The notes below the pieces were generated by a model, which was not told the DNA's origin, did no database searches, and saw only the letters and a list, made by a program, of their open reading frames with translations. Position numbers and translations under genes: made by a program. Positions 16,630-23,867 of a stretch of DNA of 64,000 nt are shown piece by piece. This stretch comes from Spirochaetota bacterium (GTDB lineage Bacteria; Spirochaetota; UBA4802; JAKQUI01). Position 1 is the stretch's first letter. The number at the start of each line of letters is the position of its first letter. Location: assembly GCA_029562645.1 (NCBI GenBank), contig JAKQUI010000036.1, positions 62,001-126,000 of the forward strand, given 5' to 3'.

Positions 16630-17454
16630 CTACGAGGCGGAAAAGGCGGCGGAAAGATAGCCCACCACCTGGTCCTTCCCGCCAGCGGTGTCGCCCGAGT
16701 TCATGTATTTGATGATTTCCACCGACGTGGCCCCGAGCTTCTTGGCGAGAACCATGCCCGTAAGCACCGGGCCTTCGCCGCAGGCCTGGGCCTTGTCCTG
16801 AGAGAGAACGTCGGAAAGGGCGCGCTCGTCGAAACGCCGCAGCGCATCCATGAACACCGTGTCGGTCCGCACCGCCTCGTCGTAGGGGAAGTAATGCGAG
16901 AGATCGGTCGAGATGACGATCGCGAAGTTCCTGCGCTCGCCGGTGAGCGCCGCATGGATCCCGTTCGCGATCTCGGCGCACACGTCGAGCCGGGTCGTGC
17001 CAACGATGATGGGCACCAGCGTGAAGTCCTCCCGGACAACCTGCAAGAACGGCACCTGCACCTCGAGCGAATGCTCCAGCGAATGCGCATCGCGCTGGAA
17101 GCTGAACCGAGGCTGCTCCATGAGGCGCGCGCCGATCTGCGCGTCTATCGCCACGTCGCCCAGGGGGGTCTTGTAGACGCCCTCGGGGATCACGGAGGCT
17201 CCTTCGAAGCGCGCGCGATGCGATGGCGCGAGCACGATCGCCACGTCAAACGGCACCTGCGAGAGCTGGTTGAAGGAATATGCGGCGACCGGCCCCGAAT
17301 AGACATAACCCGCATGGGGCGATATGAGCGCGACGACGCTTCCCTTGACGGGAGGCGCCTCGGCCGCGCCGAGGTACTTTTCTATATCACGCCGCAACCG
17401 CGTCGGGTCCGACGGATAAAACGAACCGGCGACGATCGGATGTCTTGTCCACAT
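16630..17454 (-). CDS. amrB: MEMO1-family protein (AmmeMemoRadiSam system protein B)
   Basis: A 274-residue MEMO-like protein related in fold to class III extradiol dioxygenases. SPHAGYVYSG, APSHRARFEG, STDLSHYFPY and ACGEGPVLTG carry the histidines and cysteine of the putative active site. The ATG at 17454 has GGAGG four to eight bases upstream. It forms an operon with the AMMECR1 gene. A divergent relative of both is fused in a lipoprotein at 52.5 kb. Confidence 0.92.
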   Translation of the reverse strand: MWTRHPIVAGSFYPSDPTRLRRDIEKYLGAAEAPPVKGSVVALISPHAGYVYSGPVAAYSFNQLSQVPFDVAIVLAPSHRARFEGASVIPEGVYKTPLGDVAIDAQIGARLMEQPRFSFQRDAHSLEHSLEVQVPFLQVVREDFTLVPIIVGTTRLDVCAEIANGIHAALTGERRNFAIVISTDLSHYFPYDEAVRTDTVFMDALRRFDERALSDVLSQDKAQACGEGPVLTGMVLAKKLGATSVEIIKYMNSGDTAGGKDQVVGYLSAAFSAS

Positions 17455-17533
17455 GGCAGCCTCCTCTATGCGACCACACCGGACCGCATCACGAATATAT
17501 CACTGCCGGGATCGCAGGGTCAAGTAAATGTTA

Positions 17534-17704
17534 GAACCTATTACAGTAGTTTCATTTCCAATAGCACCGAGTGAGACGGCAGTATGTCACAGCGAGCAGG
17601 CAGCCCGGATTGGCTGCCGGAGCCGCGAATACATGGACGTATTGTTCGCGGCGGGGCGAGCGTGACATACTGTCGTCTCACTCGACTCCTACTGAAATTG
17701 GCTC
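17534..17704. mobile_element. Palindromic MITE-like element, copy 1 (171 bp)
   Basis: The ends are imperfect inverted repeats: left arm 17534-17590 ending in GAGACGGCAGTATGTCAC, right arm 17662-17704 beginning GTGACATACTGTCGTCTCAC. The interior holds further hairpins, for example GGCAGCC/GGCTGCC and CGCGAATAC/GTATTGTTCGCG. It is flanked on both sides by TTA (17531-17533 and 17705-17707), a possible 3-base target duplication. The right TTA is the coaB stop codon read on the other strand. There is no coding frame, so it would need a transposase in trans. A homologous copy in the opposite orientation lies at 50133-50355. Confidence 0.75.
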
Positions 17705-18418
17705 TTAGTACGCCCCTGCCGAATGCCCGATCTGGTTGCTGCGCTCCATGAGCTGGTCGACCTCTTCGAGAATGCGCCGGGCGGTCTCCTCCTTGGAGAG
17801 GAGCGGCAGCTCGATGCGGCGGCCGTGTTTCGTGAACATGGTCACGACGTTGGTGTCGGTCCCGAACCCCGCCCCCACGCGTCCCACGTCATTGAGGCAG
17901 ATCATCTCGAGCCGCTTTTCGACCAGCTTCTGTTTCGCGTAGGTTTCGATGTCGTTGGTCTCGGCCGCGAACCCGACCACGACGATGTCGCGCAAACCGG
18001 GATCGCGGTGGCGGATGTCGGCCACGCCCTTGAGGATGTCGGGCGTCTTTTTTAAACGCAGCGCGATCTCATCGGCGCCGGCGGTCTTTTTGATTTTTTT
18101 GGATGATGTCTCCACCGGCGTGAAATCGGCCGGGGCCGCCGCCATGATGAGCACGCACCCGGGCGCAAGCTGCCCCACGACCGCGTCGCGGAGCTCGACG
18201 GTGGTCTCGACGCCGATCATCCGGTACTCGCGCCCGGCGTAGAGCTCCTCCCGCATGGGCCCGTGAACGAACACCACCTCGCCGGATATGCGGGCCGCCT
18301 CGTCGGCGATGGCCACGCCCATCTTCCCGGTGGAGGCGTTGGAGAGGAACCGCACCGGATCGAGCCATTCCCGCGTGGGCCCGCCGGTCACGATGATTTT
18401 TTTACCGGCCAATCGCAT
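17705..18418 (-). CDS. coaB: Phosphopantothenate-cysteine ligase (separate CoaB)
   Basis: A 237-residue CoaB domain. IIVTGGPTREWLDPVRFLSN and the ASTGKMG loop form the nucleotide-binding site, VGFAAET and CLNDVGR are the other conserved segments. It makes phosphopantothenoylcysteine in coenzyme A synthesis. Most bacteria fuse it to CoaC; here it is a separate frame whose ATG at 18418 lies 17 bases inside coaC, with its own AGGAG seven bases upstream, so translation is coupled rather than fused. The stop codon is the flanking TTA of a palindromic element. Confidence 0.93.
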   Translation of the reverse strand: MRLAGKKIIVTGGPTREWLDPVRFLSNASTGKMGVAIADEAARISGEVVFVHGPMREELYAGREYRMIGVETTVELRDAVVGQLAPGCVLIMAAAPADFTPVETSSKKIKKTAGADEIALRLKKTPDILKGVADIRHRDPGLRDIVVVGFAAETNDIETYAKQKLVEKRLEMICLNDVGRVGAGFGTDTNVVTMFTKHGRRIELPLLSKEETARRILEEVDQLMERSNQIGHSAGAY

Positions 18419-18935
18419 TGACGCACTCCTGAAAAATCGTGTCGATGTCGGCGAGCTTGCCGGTCCCCTCGTCGCCGCAGGCGACGAGTCCCTCCGCGGG
18501 ACTGACGATCCGCACGCCCCAGCCGGCGAGGCGCTCGATGTTCGCACGCACCGCGCGGTGCGCCCACATGTTCGGGTTCATCGCGGGCGCGATCACCACG
18601 GGACAGGCCACCGACAGGAAGGTCGTGCTCAGCAGGTCGTCCGCGATGCCGTTGGCGAACTTGCCGATCGCGTTCGCCGTCGCCGGAACGACCGCCATGA
18701 GCGCGGCGTCGTCCTTGAGCGCGATGTGGCCCATCTCGCGCCGGTCGCGCGCCCACTGATCTGTGTAGACCGGGTTTCCCGAGAGCACCTCGAGCGAAAG
18801 CGGCGTGACCAGGTGCGTCGCGTTTTGCGTGAGCACGCACCAGACCGAATAGCCCGCCTTCACGAAGAGCCGCGTGAGATCGCAGGCCTTGTAGGCGGCG
18901 ATTGACGATGAAACTCCCAGAATGATCTTTTTCAT
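18402..18935 (-). CDS. coaC: Phosphopantothenoylcysteine decarboxylase (separate CoaC)
   Basis: A 177-residue flavoprotein of the HFCD family that converts phosphopantothenoylcysteine to phosphopantetheine. MKKIILGVSSSIAAYKA binds FMN, VPATANAIGKFANGIADD is the PASANT-like motif, APAMNPNMW contains the conserved PAMN, and CGDEGTGKLAD holds the catalytic cysteine lid. Its start overlaps the mutL stop by 4 bases and its end overlaps coaB by 17. Confidence 0.94.
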   Translation of the reverse strand: MKKIILGVSSSIAAYKACDLTRLFVKAGYSVWCVLTQNATHLVTPLSLEVLSGNPVYTDQWARDRREMGHIALKDDAALMAVVPATANAIGKFANGIADDLLSTTFLSVACPVVIAPAMNPNMWAHRAVRANIERLAGWGVRIVSPAEGLVACGDEGTGKLADIDTIFQECVNAIGR

Positions 18936-20704
18936 GATCGTTTGAACAATCCCTCCAGCTCGGATCTCCCCAGGCGATACAGGAACGGCCGCCCGTGCGG
19001 ACAGCGGGTTTCGTGGCGCCCGCTCATGACCGTATCGAGCAGCGCGCGCATGTCCTCCGTCGTGAGGTGGTCGTTCGCGCGCGCGGCCGCGTGGCAGGCG
19101 ATCCGCTCCATGATCGCGGCGCGGATATCGGGATGCCGGTCCCGCTCGGTCCGGATGGACTCGGCGAAATCCCGCACGAAGGCCGCCGGGTCGATCCCGC
19201 GCGCGATGTCCGGGACCCCCTGCACCGATACCGTCGTATCCGACATGAAATCGATGTCAAACCCAATTTCCCTGAGGCGCGCGAGTTGCTCGCGGATGAT
19301 CGCGTATTCGTTTATCGACAGCTCCACCACGACGGGAAACGCGAGCCCCTGTACCGACGGCTCGTACTCGGCGCTCATCAGTCGGTCGAAAAGCATCCGC
19401 TCGTGCGCCGCGTGGAAATCGATGATGATGAGCGATTCGGCGTCTTCGGCTAACAGATAGGTCCCGAAGATAACGCCGAGCACCCGGCGATCGGGGGCTT
19501 CGCTCGCGCGGTAGAGGTGACGGGCGTCGCGAATGACCGATTGCGTCGATACGGCGTCATCATACTGCGCCGTGTGCCCGAAAAGACGCCGCGGTTCGTC
19601 TGCTGTACGGGACGGAGCGCGCTCCGACGAAGCAGTCGTGGTATTGGCATGATCCGCCGCATCCCGCGTCGCGAATGGTTCCGGTGCGGTCTCCTTACGC
19701 GCAACGCGAACGGCATGCGCTCCGCCCCCCAGAGCCTTTCGCGCCAGACTGGTGATGAGCGAATCGACGTATTTTTGGTCGAAGAACTTGATCTCGCGCT
19801 TCGCGGGATGGACGTTCACGTCGACAAGCGAAGGATCGATAGAAATGAACACCAGCGCCGCCGGGTGTGATCCGTGACCGGCGATCCCCTCATAGGCGCG
19901 CGAAAGAAGAAACCCAAGGTACGGATACTCGATGGGACGGCGGTTCACGTAGAGCTGCTGCATCGACCGCGACGAGCGCATGAACGACGGCGAGGAGAAA
20001 TAGCCGGTGATCTCGGCCTTGAGGTCGGCGAGGTGCTCGAGGATGAGGCCCTGAGCCGTCTCGGCGCCGTAGATGTCCCGAATGCGCTGCTCGGGCGTCT
20101 CCGCGTGCGGGAGCACAAGCTGCCGCTTATCGTCCACCGTGAGCGTGAAGGATATCTCAGGAAGCGCGAGCGCGATCCCAAGCAGGGTTTCACGGATATA
20201 GCGAAGTTCGGTCCCCTTCGCCTTGAGGAACTTCTTGCGGGCGGGCACGTTGTAGAAGAGGTTCTCGACGATGATCGTGGTGCCCACGGGGCCCGCGAAG
20301 GGCGACACCTCGGCCGATCCGTCCGACGCGACCAGCCGCGCGCCCAGCGCCTCGCCGTCGGTCCGCGTCGATATCGTCATCCGCGAAATGGACGATATGC
20401 TCGACAGCGCCTCGCCGCGAAACCCGTACGAACCGACGCGCTCGATATCGTTGATCTCGACGATCTTGCTGGTTGCGTGCTCGCGCACGGCGAGCGGCAG
20501 GTCCTCCGCCGGCATCCCGCAGCCGTTGTCGCGGACCAGCATCTTTGTGAGGCCGCCCTCGGCCACCTCGACGTCGATGACGCTCGCCCCGGCGTCGATC
20601 GCGTTCTCGACGAGCTCCTTCACGACCGAAAACGGTCCCTCGACCACCTCCCCCGCGGCGATCTTCTTTTTAACGGCGTCGGAGAGCACCCTGATCCTGT
20701 TCAT
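18932..20704 (-). CDS. mutL: DNA mismatch repair protein MutL
   Basis: A 590-residue MutL. The N-terminal GHKL ATPase has ELVENAIDAGA (30-40), DNGCGM (59-64) and GFRGEALSSI (about 94-103). The C-terminal dimerisation and endonuclease-type domain has DFHAAHERMLFDRL, ACHAAARAND and CPHGRP. The metal-binding D-Q-H-A-x2-E-R-x4-E pattern is changed: Q is F and the last E position is D, so nickase activity is likely retained or weakened but needs testing. A TATACT -10 box lies 8 bases before the ATG; no Shine-Dalgarno is visible, so the message may be leaderless. First gene of mutL-coaC-coaB. Confidence 0.95.
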   Translation of the reverse strand: MNRIRVLSDAVKKKIAAGEVVEGPFSVVKELVENAIDAGASVIDVEVAEGGLTKMLVRDNGCGMPAEDLPLAVREHATSKIVEINDIERVGSYGFRGEALSSISSISRMTISTRTDGEALGARLVASDGSAEVSPFAGPVGTTIIVENLFYNVPARKKFLKAKGTELRYIRETLLGIALALPEISFTLTVDDKRQLVLPHAETPEQRIRDIYGAETAQGLILEHLADLKAEITGYFSSPSFMRSSRSMQQLYVNRRPIEYPYLGFLLSRAYEGIAGHGSHPAALVFISIDPSLVDVNVHPAKREIKFFDQKYVDSLITSLARKALGGGAHAVRVARKETAPEPFATRDAADHANTTTASSERAPSRTADEPRRLFGHTAQYDDAVSTQSVIRDARHLYRASEAPDRRVLGVIFGTYLLAEDAESLIIIDFHAAHERMLFDRLMSAEYEPSVQGLAFPVVVELSINEYAIIREQLARLREIGFDIDFMSDTTVSVQGVPDIARGIDPAAFVRDFAESIRTERDRHPDIRAAIMERIACHAAARANDHLTTEDMRALLDTVMSGRHETRCPHGRPFLYRLGRSELEGLFKRS

Positions 20705-20712
20705 GGCTGCGA

Positions 20713-20740
20713 AGTATAGGCGCTGAACGGATAGGCGCAA
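20713..20740 (-). promoter_or_regulatory. Promoter abutting the mutL start codon
   Basis: TTGCGC (complement of 20735-20740), a 16-base spacer and TATACT (complement of 20713-20718). Eight bases lie between the -10 box and the ATG, placing the transcript start within about two bases of the start codon. Confidence 0.5.
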
Positions 20741-20770
20741 GCGGTAAATATTATTTTTTCACAAATTCTG

Positions 20771-20799
20771 TTGACACCATACGGACGTTTAACTATTTT
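20771..20799 (+). promoter_or_regulatory. Promoter for the two tRNA-Met genes
   Basis: TTGACA at 20771-20776, a 17-base spacer and TATTTT at 20794-20799. The predicted start is a few bases before the first tRNA. Confidence 0.6.
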
Positions 20800-20808
20800 G
20801 TCTGCGAT

Positions 20809-20881
<73 letters not shown>

Positions 20882-20885
20882 ATTC

Positions 20886-20959
20886 GGCGGAGTAGCCCAG
20901 CTGGTTAGAGCAGCGGAATCATAATCCGCGTGTCGGGGGTTCGAGTCCCTCCTCCGCTA
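20886..20959 (+). tRNA. tRNA-Met (CAT), elongator type
   Basis: A 74-base cloverleaf only four bases after the initiator. Anticodon CAT is at 20920-20922 in loop ATCATAA with stem GCGGA/TCCGC; acceptor GGCGGAG/CTCCGCT with a terminal G-U pair. The overall sequence matches elongator tRNA-Met, though a lysidine-modified tRNA-Ile(CAT) cannot be fully excluded by eye. Confidence 0.85.
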
Positions 20960-20977
20960 CATGTAAACGAACACAAG

Positions 20978-21003
20978 GCGAGGATGCGAGTCCTCGCTTT
21001 TTT
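20978..21003 (+). terminator. Rho-independent terminator after the tRNA-Met pair
   Basis: Stem GCGAGGA/TCCTCGC with a six-base loop followed by six T residues. The T-run runs into the stop codon of the convergent tail-collar gene. Confidence 0.85.
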
Positions 21004-21658
21004 ATTTGATGCGCATGATCCAGACGACGGACATGTTCACGGGACGGGTTTCGGTGCCATATCGTGGAGTGCCGTTCGCTCCGTCGGTAACAGGGGAACG
21101 AACGACTTCACCCCATGGTCCTCCAACATTATCAAAACGATACACATTAAAATGATATCCTCCACCGGCCGTTGGTCGATCATCATATTTAATTATTTGG
21201 TGCCAATGACCTTGAAAAGCATCATCCTCGAATACACCAGAGCTCGCTCCACCCCGCAGAAATAGCCCTCTAGAATGATAAGCCTGATAGTTATTGTTTA
21301 AACTTGGAGCCGATTGTCCATTATATGGGGAATCCGTATCATTTATAACCTGTCCATTACATTCAACCCAACCACCCGGAATGGCCGGTGTGCCCGTCAT
21401 TGATTTATGCCAGGCAACAATCGTACCTACCGGTACGAGTGTATTCACGTACTGGTATAGTTCGTCGAAGTTCTCGTTGACGTGATCCGAGCGTATAACT
21501 GTCCCCGATGTAAAGGTATGCGGCTTCACGACCGCCGCGTAGGTGATGAGCGATGATATCGCCGCGACCAGGACGAAACCGACGATTAAAGACTGTTTCC
21601 CCAGGAAAAAGCGAACTACACCGACTATTCTGTCATCGATATTGAGTTCGATCTTCAT
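21002..21658 (-). CDS. Membrane-anchored tail-collar-like protein, paralogue 4
   Basis: A 218-residue protein and the last gene of the envelope cluster. The N-terminus has the cluster-specific block: KIELNIDDRIVGVVRFF, one membrane helix (about residues 24-42), then the stalk signature PHTFTSGTVIRSDHVNENFD. The C-terminal part is phage tail-collar-like: VPVGTIVAWHKSMTG, IPGGWVECNGQ, LFLRGG and a final RPVNMSVVWIMRIK. In phage the domain forms receptor-binding tips. The membrane anchor makes a cell-surface or periplasmic role more likely. It starts 1 base after paralogue 3 ends and shares long near-identical DNA with it, which points to recent duplication. Confidence 0.8.
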   Translation of the reverse strand: MKIELNIDDRIVGVVRFFLGKQSLIVGFVLVAAISSLITYAAVVKPHTFTSGTVIRSDHVNENFDELYQYVNTLVPVGTIVAWHKSMTGTPAIPGGWVECNGQVINDTDSPYNGQSAPSLNNNYQAYHSRGLFLRGGASSGVFEDDAFQGHWHQIIKYDDRPTAGGGYHFNVYRFDNVGGPWGEVVRSPVTDGANGTPRYGTETRPVNMSVVWIMRIK

Positions 21659-21659
21659 G

Positions 21660-22277
21660 TCATTTTACCCTGATAATCCAGACCACCGACATGTTGGCTG
21701 GTCGGGTTTCGGGACCGCCGGTCTCTGAAACCAAGCCATTCAGCCACGCGCCGCTCCACGATCCTTCCTCGAGCGCTCCTCCACCACTTGGATCTGATTC
21801 ATCACGTATTTGATGCGTGTGAGACTTAAAATCGTCAGATTGCATGATACCAGACGCCGAATTACCTCGAAGGAACCGCCCTCCCTGACCGGAACCAGCA
21901 TCATTGTTTAGGGCAGGCACCGCGGTACCATTATACGGTGAATCTGCGTCGGACACAACCTGGCCATTACATTCAACCCAACCACTCGGAATGGCCGGTG
22001 TTCCTGCCATGGATTTATGCCATGCGATAATTGAGCCAATCGGCGGCTCCTTGATGGCGTTTACCGCCGTGTAGATGGTGTCGAAGTTCTCGTTCACGTC
22101 GTCCGAAAAGATCACGTTCCCCGGGGTGAACGTATGCGGCTTTGTGACGGTAATCGCGAGTACGCCGACTCCGACGCCGATTATACAGACACAAGAGAAC
22201 ACCGCGATTATTCTCTTTCGGAATATGACTCGCACAAGATCAATTATTCGATCATCGATGATGATTTTAATTTCCAT
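21660..22277 (-). CDS. Membrane-anchored tail-collar-like protein, paralogue 3
   Basis: A 205-residue paralogue with the same layout: EIKIIIDDRIIDLVRV, a membrane helix, KPHTFTPGNVIFSDDVNENF, then IGSIIAWHKSMAGTPAIPSG and WVECNGQVV. The C-terminal tip differs (GGGALEEGSWSGAWL) before the conserved RPANMSVVWIIRVK. A variable loop between conserved flanks is the expected plan for ligand-binding tips. Confidence 0.8.
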   Translation of the reverse strand: MEIKIIIDDRIIDLVRVIFRKRIIAVFSCVCIIGVGVGVLAITVTKPHTFTPGNVIFSDDVNENFDTIYTAVNAIKEPPIGSIIAWHKSMAGTPAIPSGWVECNGQVVSDADSPYNGTAVPALNNDAGSGQGGRFLRGNSASGIMQSDDFKSHTHQIRDESDPSGGGALEEGSWSGAWLNGLVSETGGPETRPANMSVVWIIRVK

Positions 22278-22291
22278 ACCCTATCAAAACA

Positions 22292-22973
22292 TCAGTGTTT
22301 GATGATGTAATTTGCAGATACATTTTTCGGTCTCGTTTCCAAGCCACCGGAAAAACCGGTTCTCATGTTCCTGCCGCTACCGAACATGGCATCACCACCT
22401 CCTGAGTAAATTTTATTGAGTGTTCCTAATTTGCCATATGTTGGAATTTCAGTATCGCACGTAATATGATCATGGCTTTTAAAATCGTCTGATTGTAAAG
22501 CCCCGAGAGTTCTTCCGGTAAAATCAGGGTCCCGATTACTGCCCAAATGATGACCTCTAATAAAAAACCCCCCGTAAATCAGGAACATTGAATGTCGTAC
22601 TTCCATTTCCGCCACCAAATGAAGAACCAATTACAGCATACAAATCATTGTATGTTGCACGGCTTACCTCCGACCCGTCACATAAAAGCCAGCCGGTTGG
22701 CGCAGCATTTCCCCCATAGGCGACGATGGTTCCTGCGGGAACAAGCTTGTTCACGGCGTCGTAGACGACATCGAAGTTCTGATTCACGTCATCAGAGAAG
22801 ATGACCGTACCGGGCGTGAATGTATGCGGCTTGGTGATGGTTGCGGAGTAAGCAATGATAGAAATTCCGGCAAGAATTAGCAGCGCGAGTGCGATGGTCA
22901 CCTTCCGAGAAAAGAAGTGCTTAACGGCCTTAATGATTCTATCATCGATGGTGATGTTGATATTAATCTGCAT
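22292..22973 (-). pseudogene. Tail-collar-like protein, paralogue 2, interrupted by a frameshift in a G6T6 tract
   Basis: The first frame (22973 to 22557) encodes the anchor block NINITIDDRIIKAVKHFF, a membrane helix, PHTFTPGTVIFSDDVNQNF and the collar start PTGWLLCDGSEVS up to NVPDLRGVF, then stops. The rest continues in the next frame (to 22292) as IRGHHLGSNRD through SDDFKSHDH and RPKNVSANYIIKH. Removing one T from the T6 run at 22562-22567 (complement strand), next to G6 at 22568-22573, restores a single 226-residue protein aligned to its paralogues. This may be a true pseudogene, an on/off phase-variable gene, transcriptional slippage or an assembly error. Confidence 0.75.
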
Positions 22974-22982
22974 ATCAGCATC

Positions 22983-23639
22983 CTAAAGCTTCATAATGAG
23001 TGCAAGGGCATAATATGGCGGGCGGTTTTCATGGGGCTGGTTTCCACCTTCCATTTTTATCTCACCTTTCTCATGGATATTCGGCTCGTCAGGATCCCAA
23101 TTACCCGCATGTAATTGTGTTTCATTTCCATCGTATTTCAACAGGTACTTAAACACGCCATTCGCATGATTATGCGCCGGTATTTCAGCGAGCGTTAATT
23201 GATGGGAACTCTCACCGCCAGTATTGCCGATCGAATAGGAATTTCCCGCCCCGACGATAAAGCGATCTCGCAGGTCGGGCGTCGTGACCGAGTCTCCATT
23301 GGGCGCAGTATGCGCATTGCCGTCGCAGAGGGCCCAGCCCGTCGGGATATCGCCGATGGCGCCGGACCACATGAGCACGATCCCCCGCGGGAACAATGCG
23401 TCCAGCTCGTTCACCTTGTCATACAGGATGTCGAAGTTTTCGTTCACGTGATCGGAGCGAATAATGGCCCCCGGGATGAAGGTATTCGGCTTCACGATCG
23501 ACGCCGCGTATACGCTCAATGAAGCGATGAGAACGATACTCGATAGCAGTATGCAGAGGTTCCTCCTGGAAAGAATCCGTTTACCAGCGCGAAGAATCCG
23601 GTCGTCGAGATTGATGGTGAAATTAATATTTATCTGCAT
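22983..23639 (-). CDS. Membrane-anchored tail-collar-like protein, paralogue 1
   Basis: A 218-residue protein with the anchor block NFTINLDDRILRAGKRIL, a membrane helix, then KPNTFIPGAIIRSDHVNENF. The C-terminal half is a more canonical tail-collar domain than its neighbours: IPTGWALCDGNAHTAPNGDS, TPDLRDRFIVGAG, GESSHQLTLAEIPAHNHANG and the standard ending RPPYYALALIMKL. It lies 9 bases before paralogue 2. Confidence 0.85.
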   Translation of the reverse strand: MQININFTINLDDRILRAGKRILSRRNLCILLSSIVLIASLSVYAASIVKPNTFIPGAIIRSDHVNENFDILYDKVNELDALFPRGIVLMWSGAIGDIPTGWALCDGNAHTAPNGDSVTTPDLRDRFIVGAGNSYSIGNTGGESSHQLTLAEIPAHNHANGVFKYLLKYDGNETQLHAGNWDPDEPNIHEKGEIKMEGGNQPHENRPPYYALALIMKL

Positions 23640-23660
23640 AATCCGTCCTCAATTGTTCCG

Positions 23661-23849
23661 CTATTCCCATGTGCTCTGGTCCCACACCGCCTGGTCCCAT
23701 CGGGCGACCCCCGGACCGGATGCGCCAGAACCAGGGGCGCTGAATCCATTCGAGCCCTCCTCGTCCTCGAGTCCCTTCTCGATTGGGTTGTTGCATGCGG
23801 CGCATGCGAGAATCAGCAACCCGGCGATAAACAACAGAAGCTTTTTCAT
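23661..23849 (-). CDS. Small lipoprotein
   Basis: A 62-residue lipoprotein, MKKLLLFIAGLLILACAAC, lipobox CAAC, with a short Gly/Ser-rich mature chain ending in repeated W-D-Q (ARWDQAVWDQSTWE). The ATG at 23849 is six bases after GGAGG; the ATG at 23855 abuts the site and is less likely. It lies between the barrel protein and the first collar gene and may be a minor structural part of the same surface assembly. Confidence 0.75.
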   Translation of the reverse strand: MKKLLLFIAGLLILACAACNNPIEKGLEDEEGSNGFSAPGSGASGPGVARWDQAVWDQSTWE

Positions 23850-23867
23850 CGTCATCCTCCATCCCGC

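Noticed and set aside
18402-18547. Programmed frameshift joining coaC and coaB.
   Set aside because: There is no slippery heptamer next to a structure, and coaB has its own ribosome site seven bases before the ATG.
20886-20959. tRNA-Ile (CAT, lysidine type).
   Set aside because: The body resembles elongator tRNA-Met and it sits beside the initiator, but the call is not absolute.
21002-23639. Remnant prophage, because of tail-collar domains.
   Set aside because: All four proteins have a signal or membrane anchor, and there is no capsid, portal, terminase, sheath, integrase or attachment site around them.
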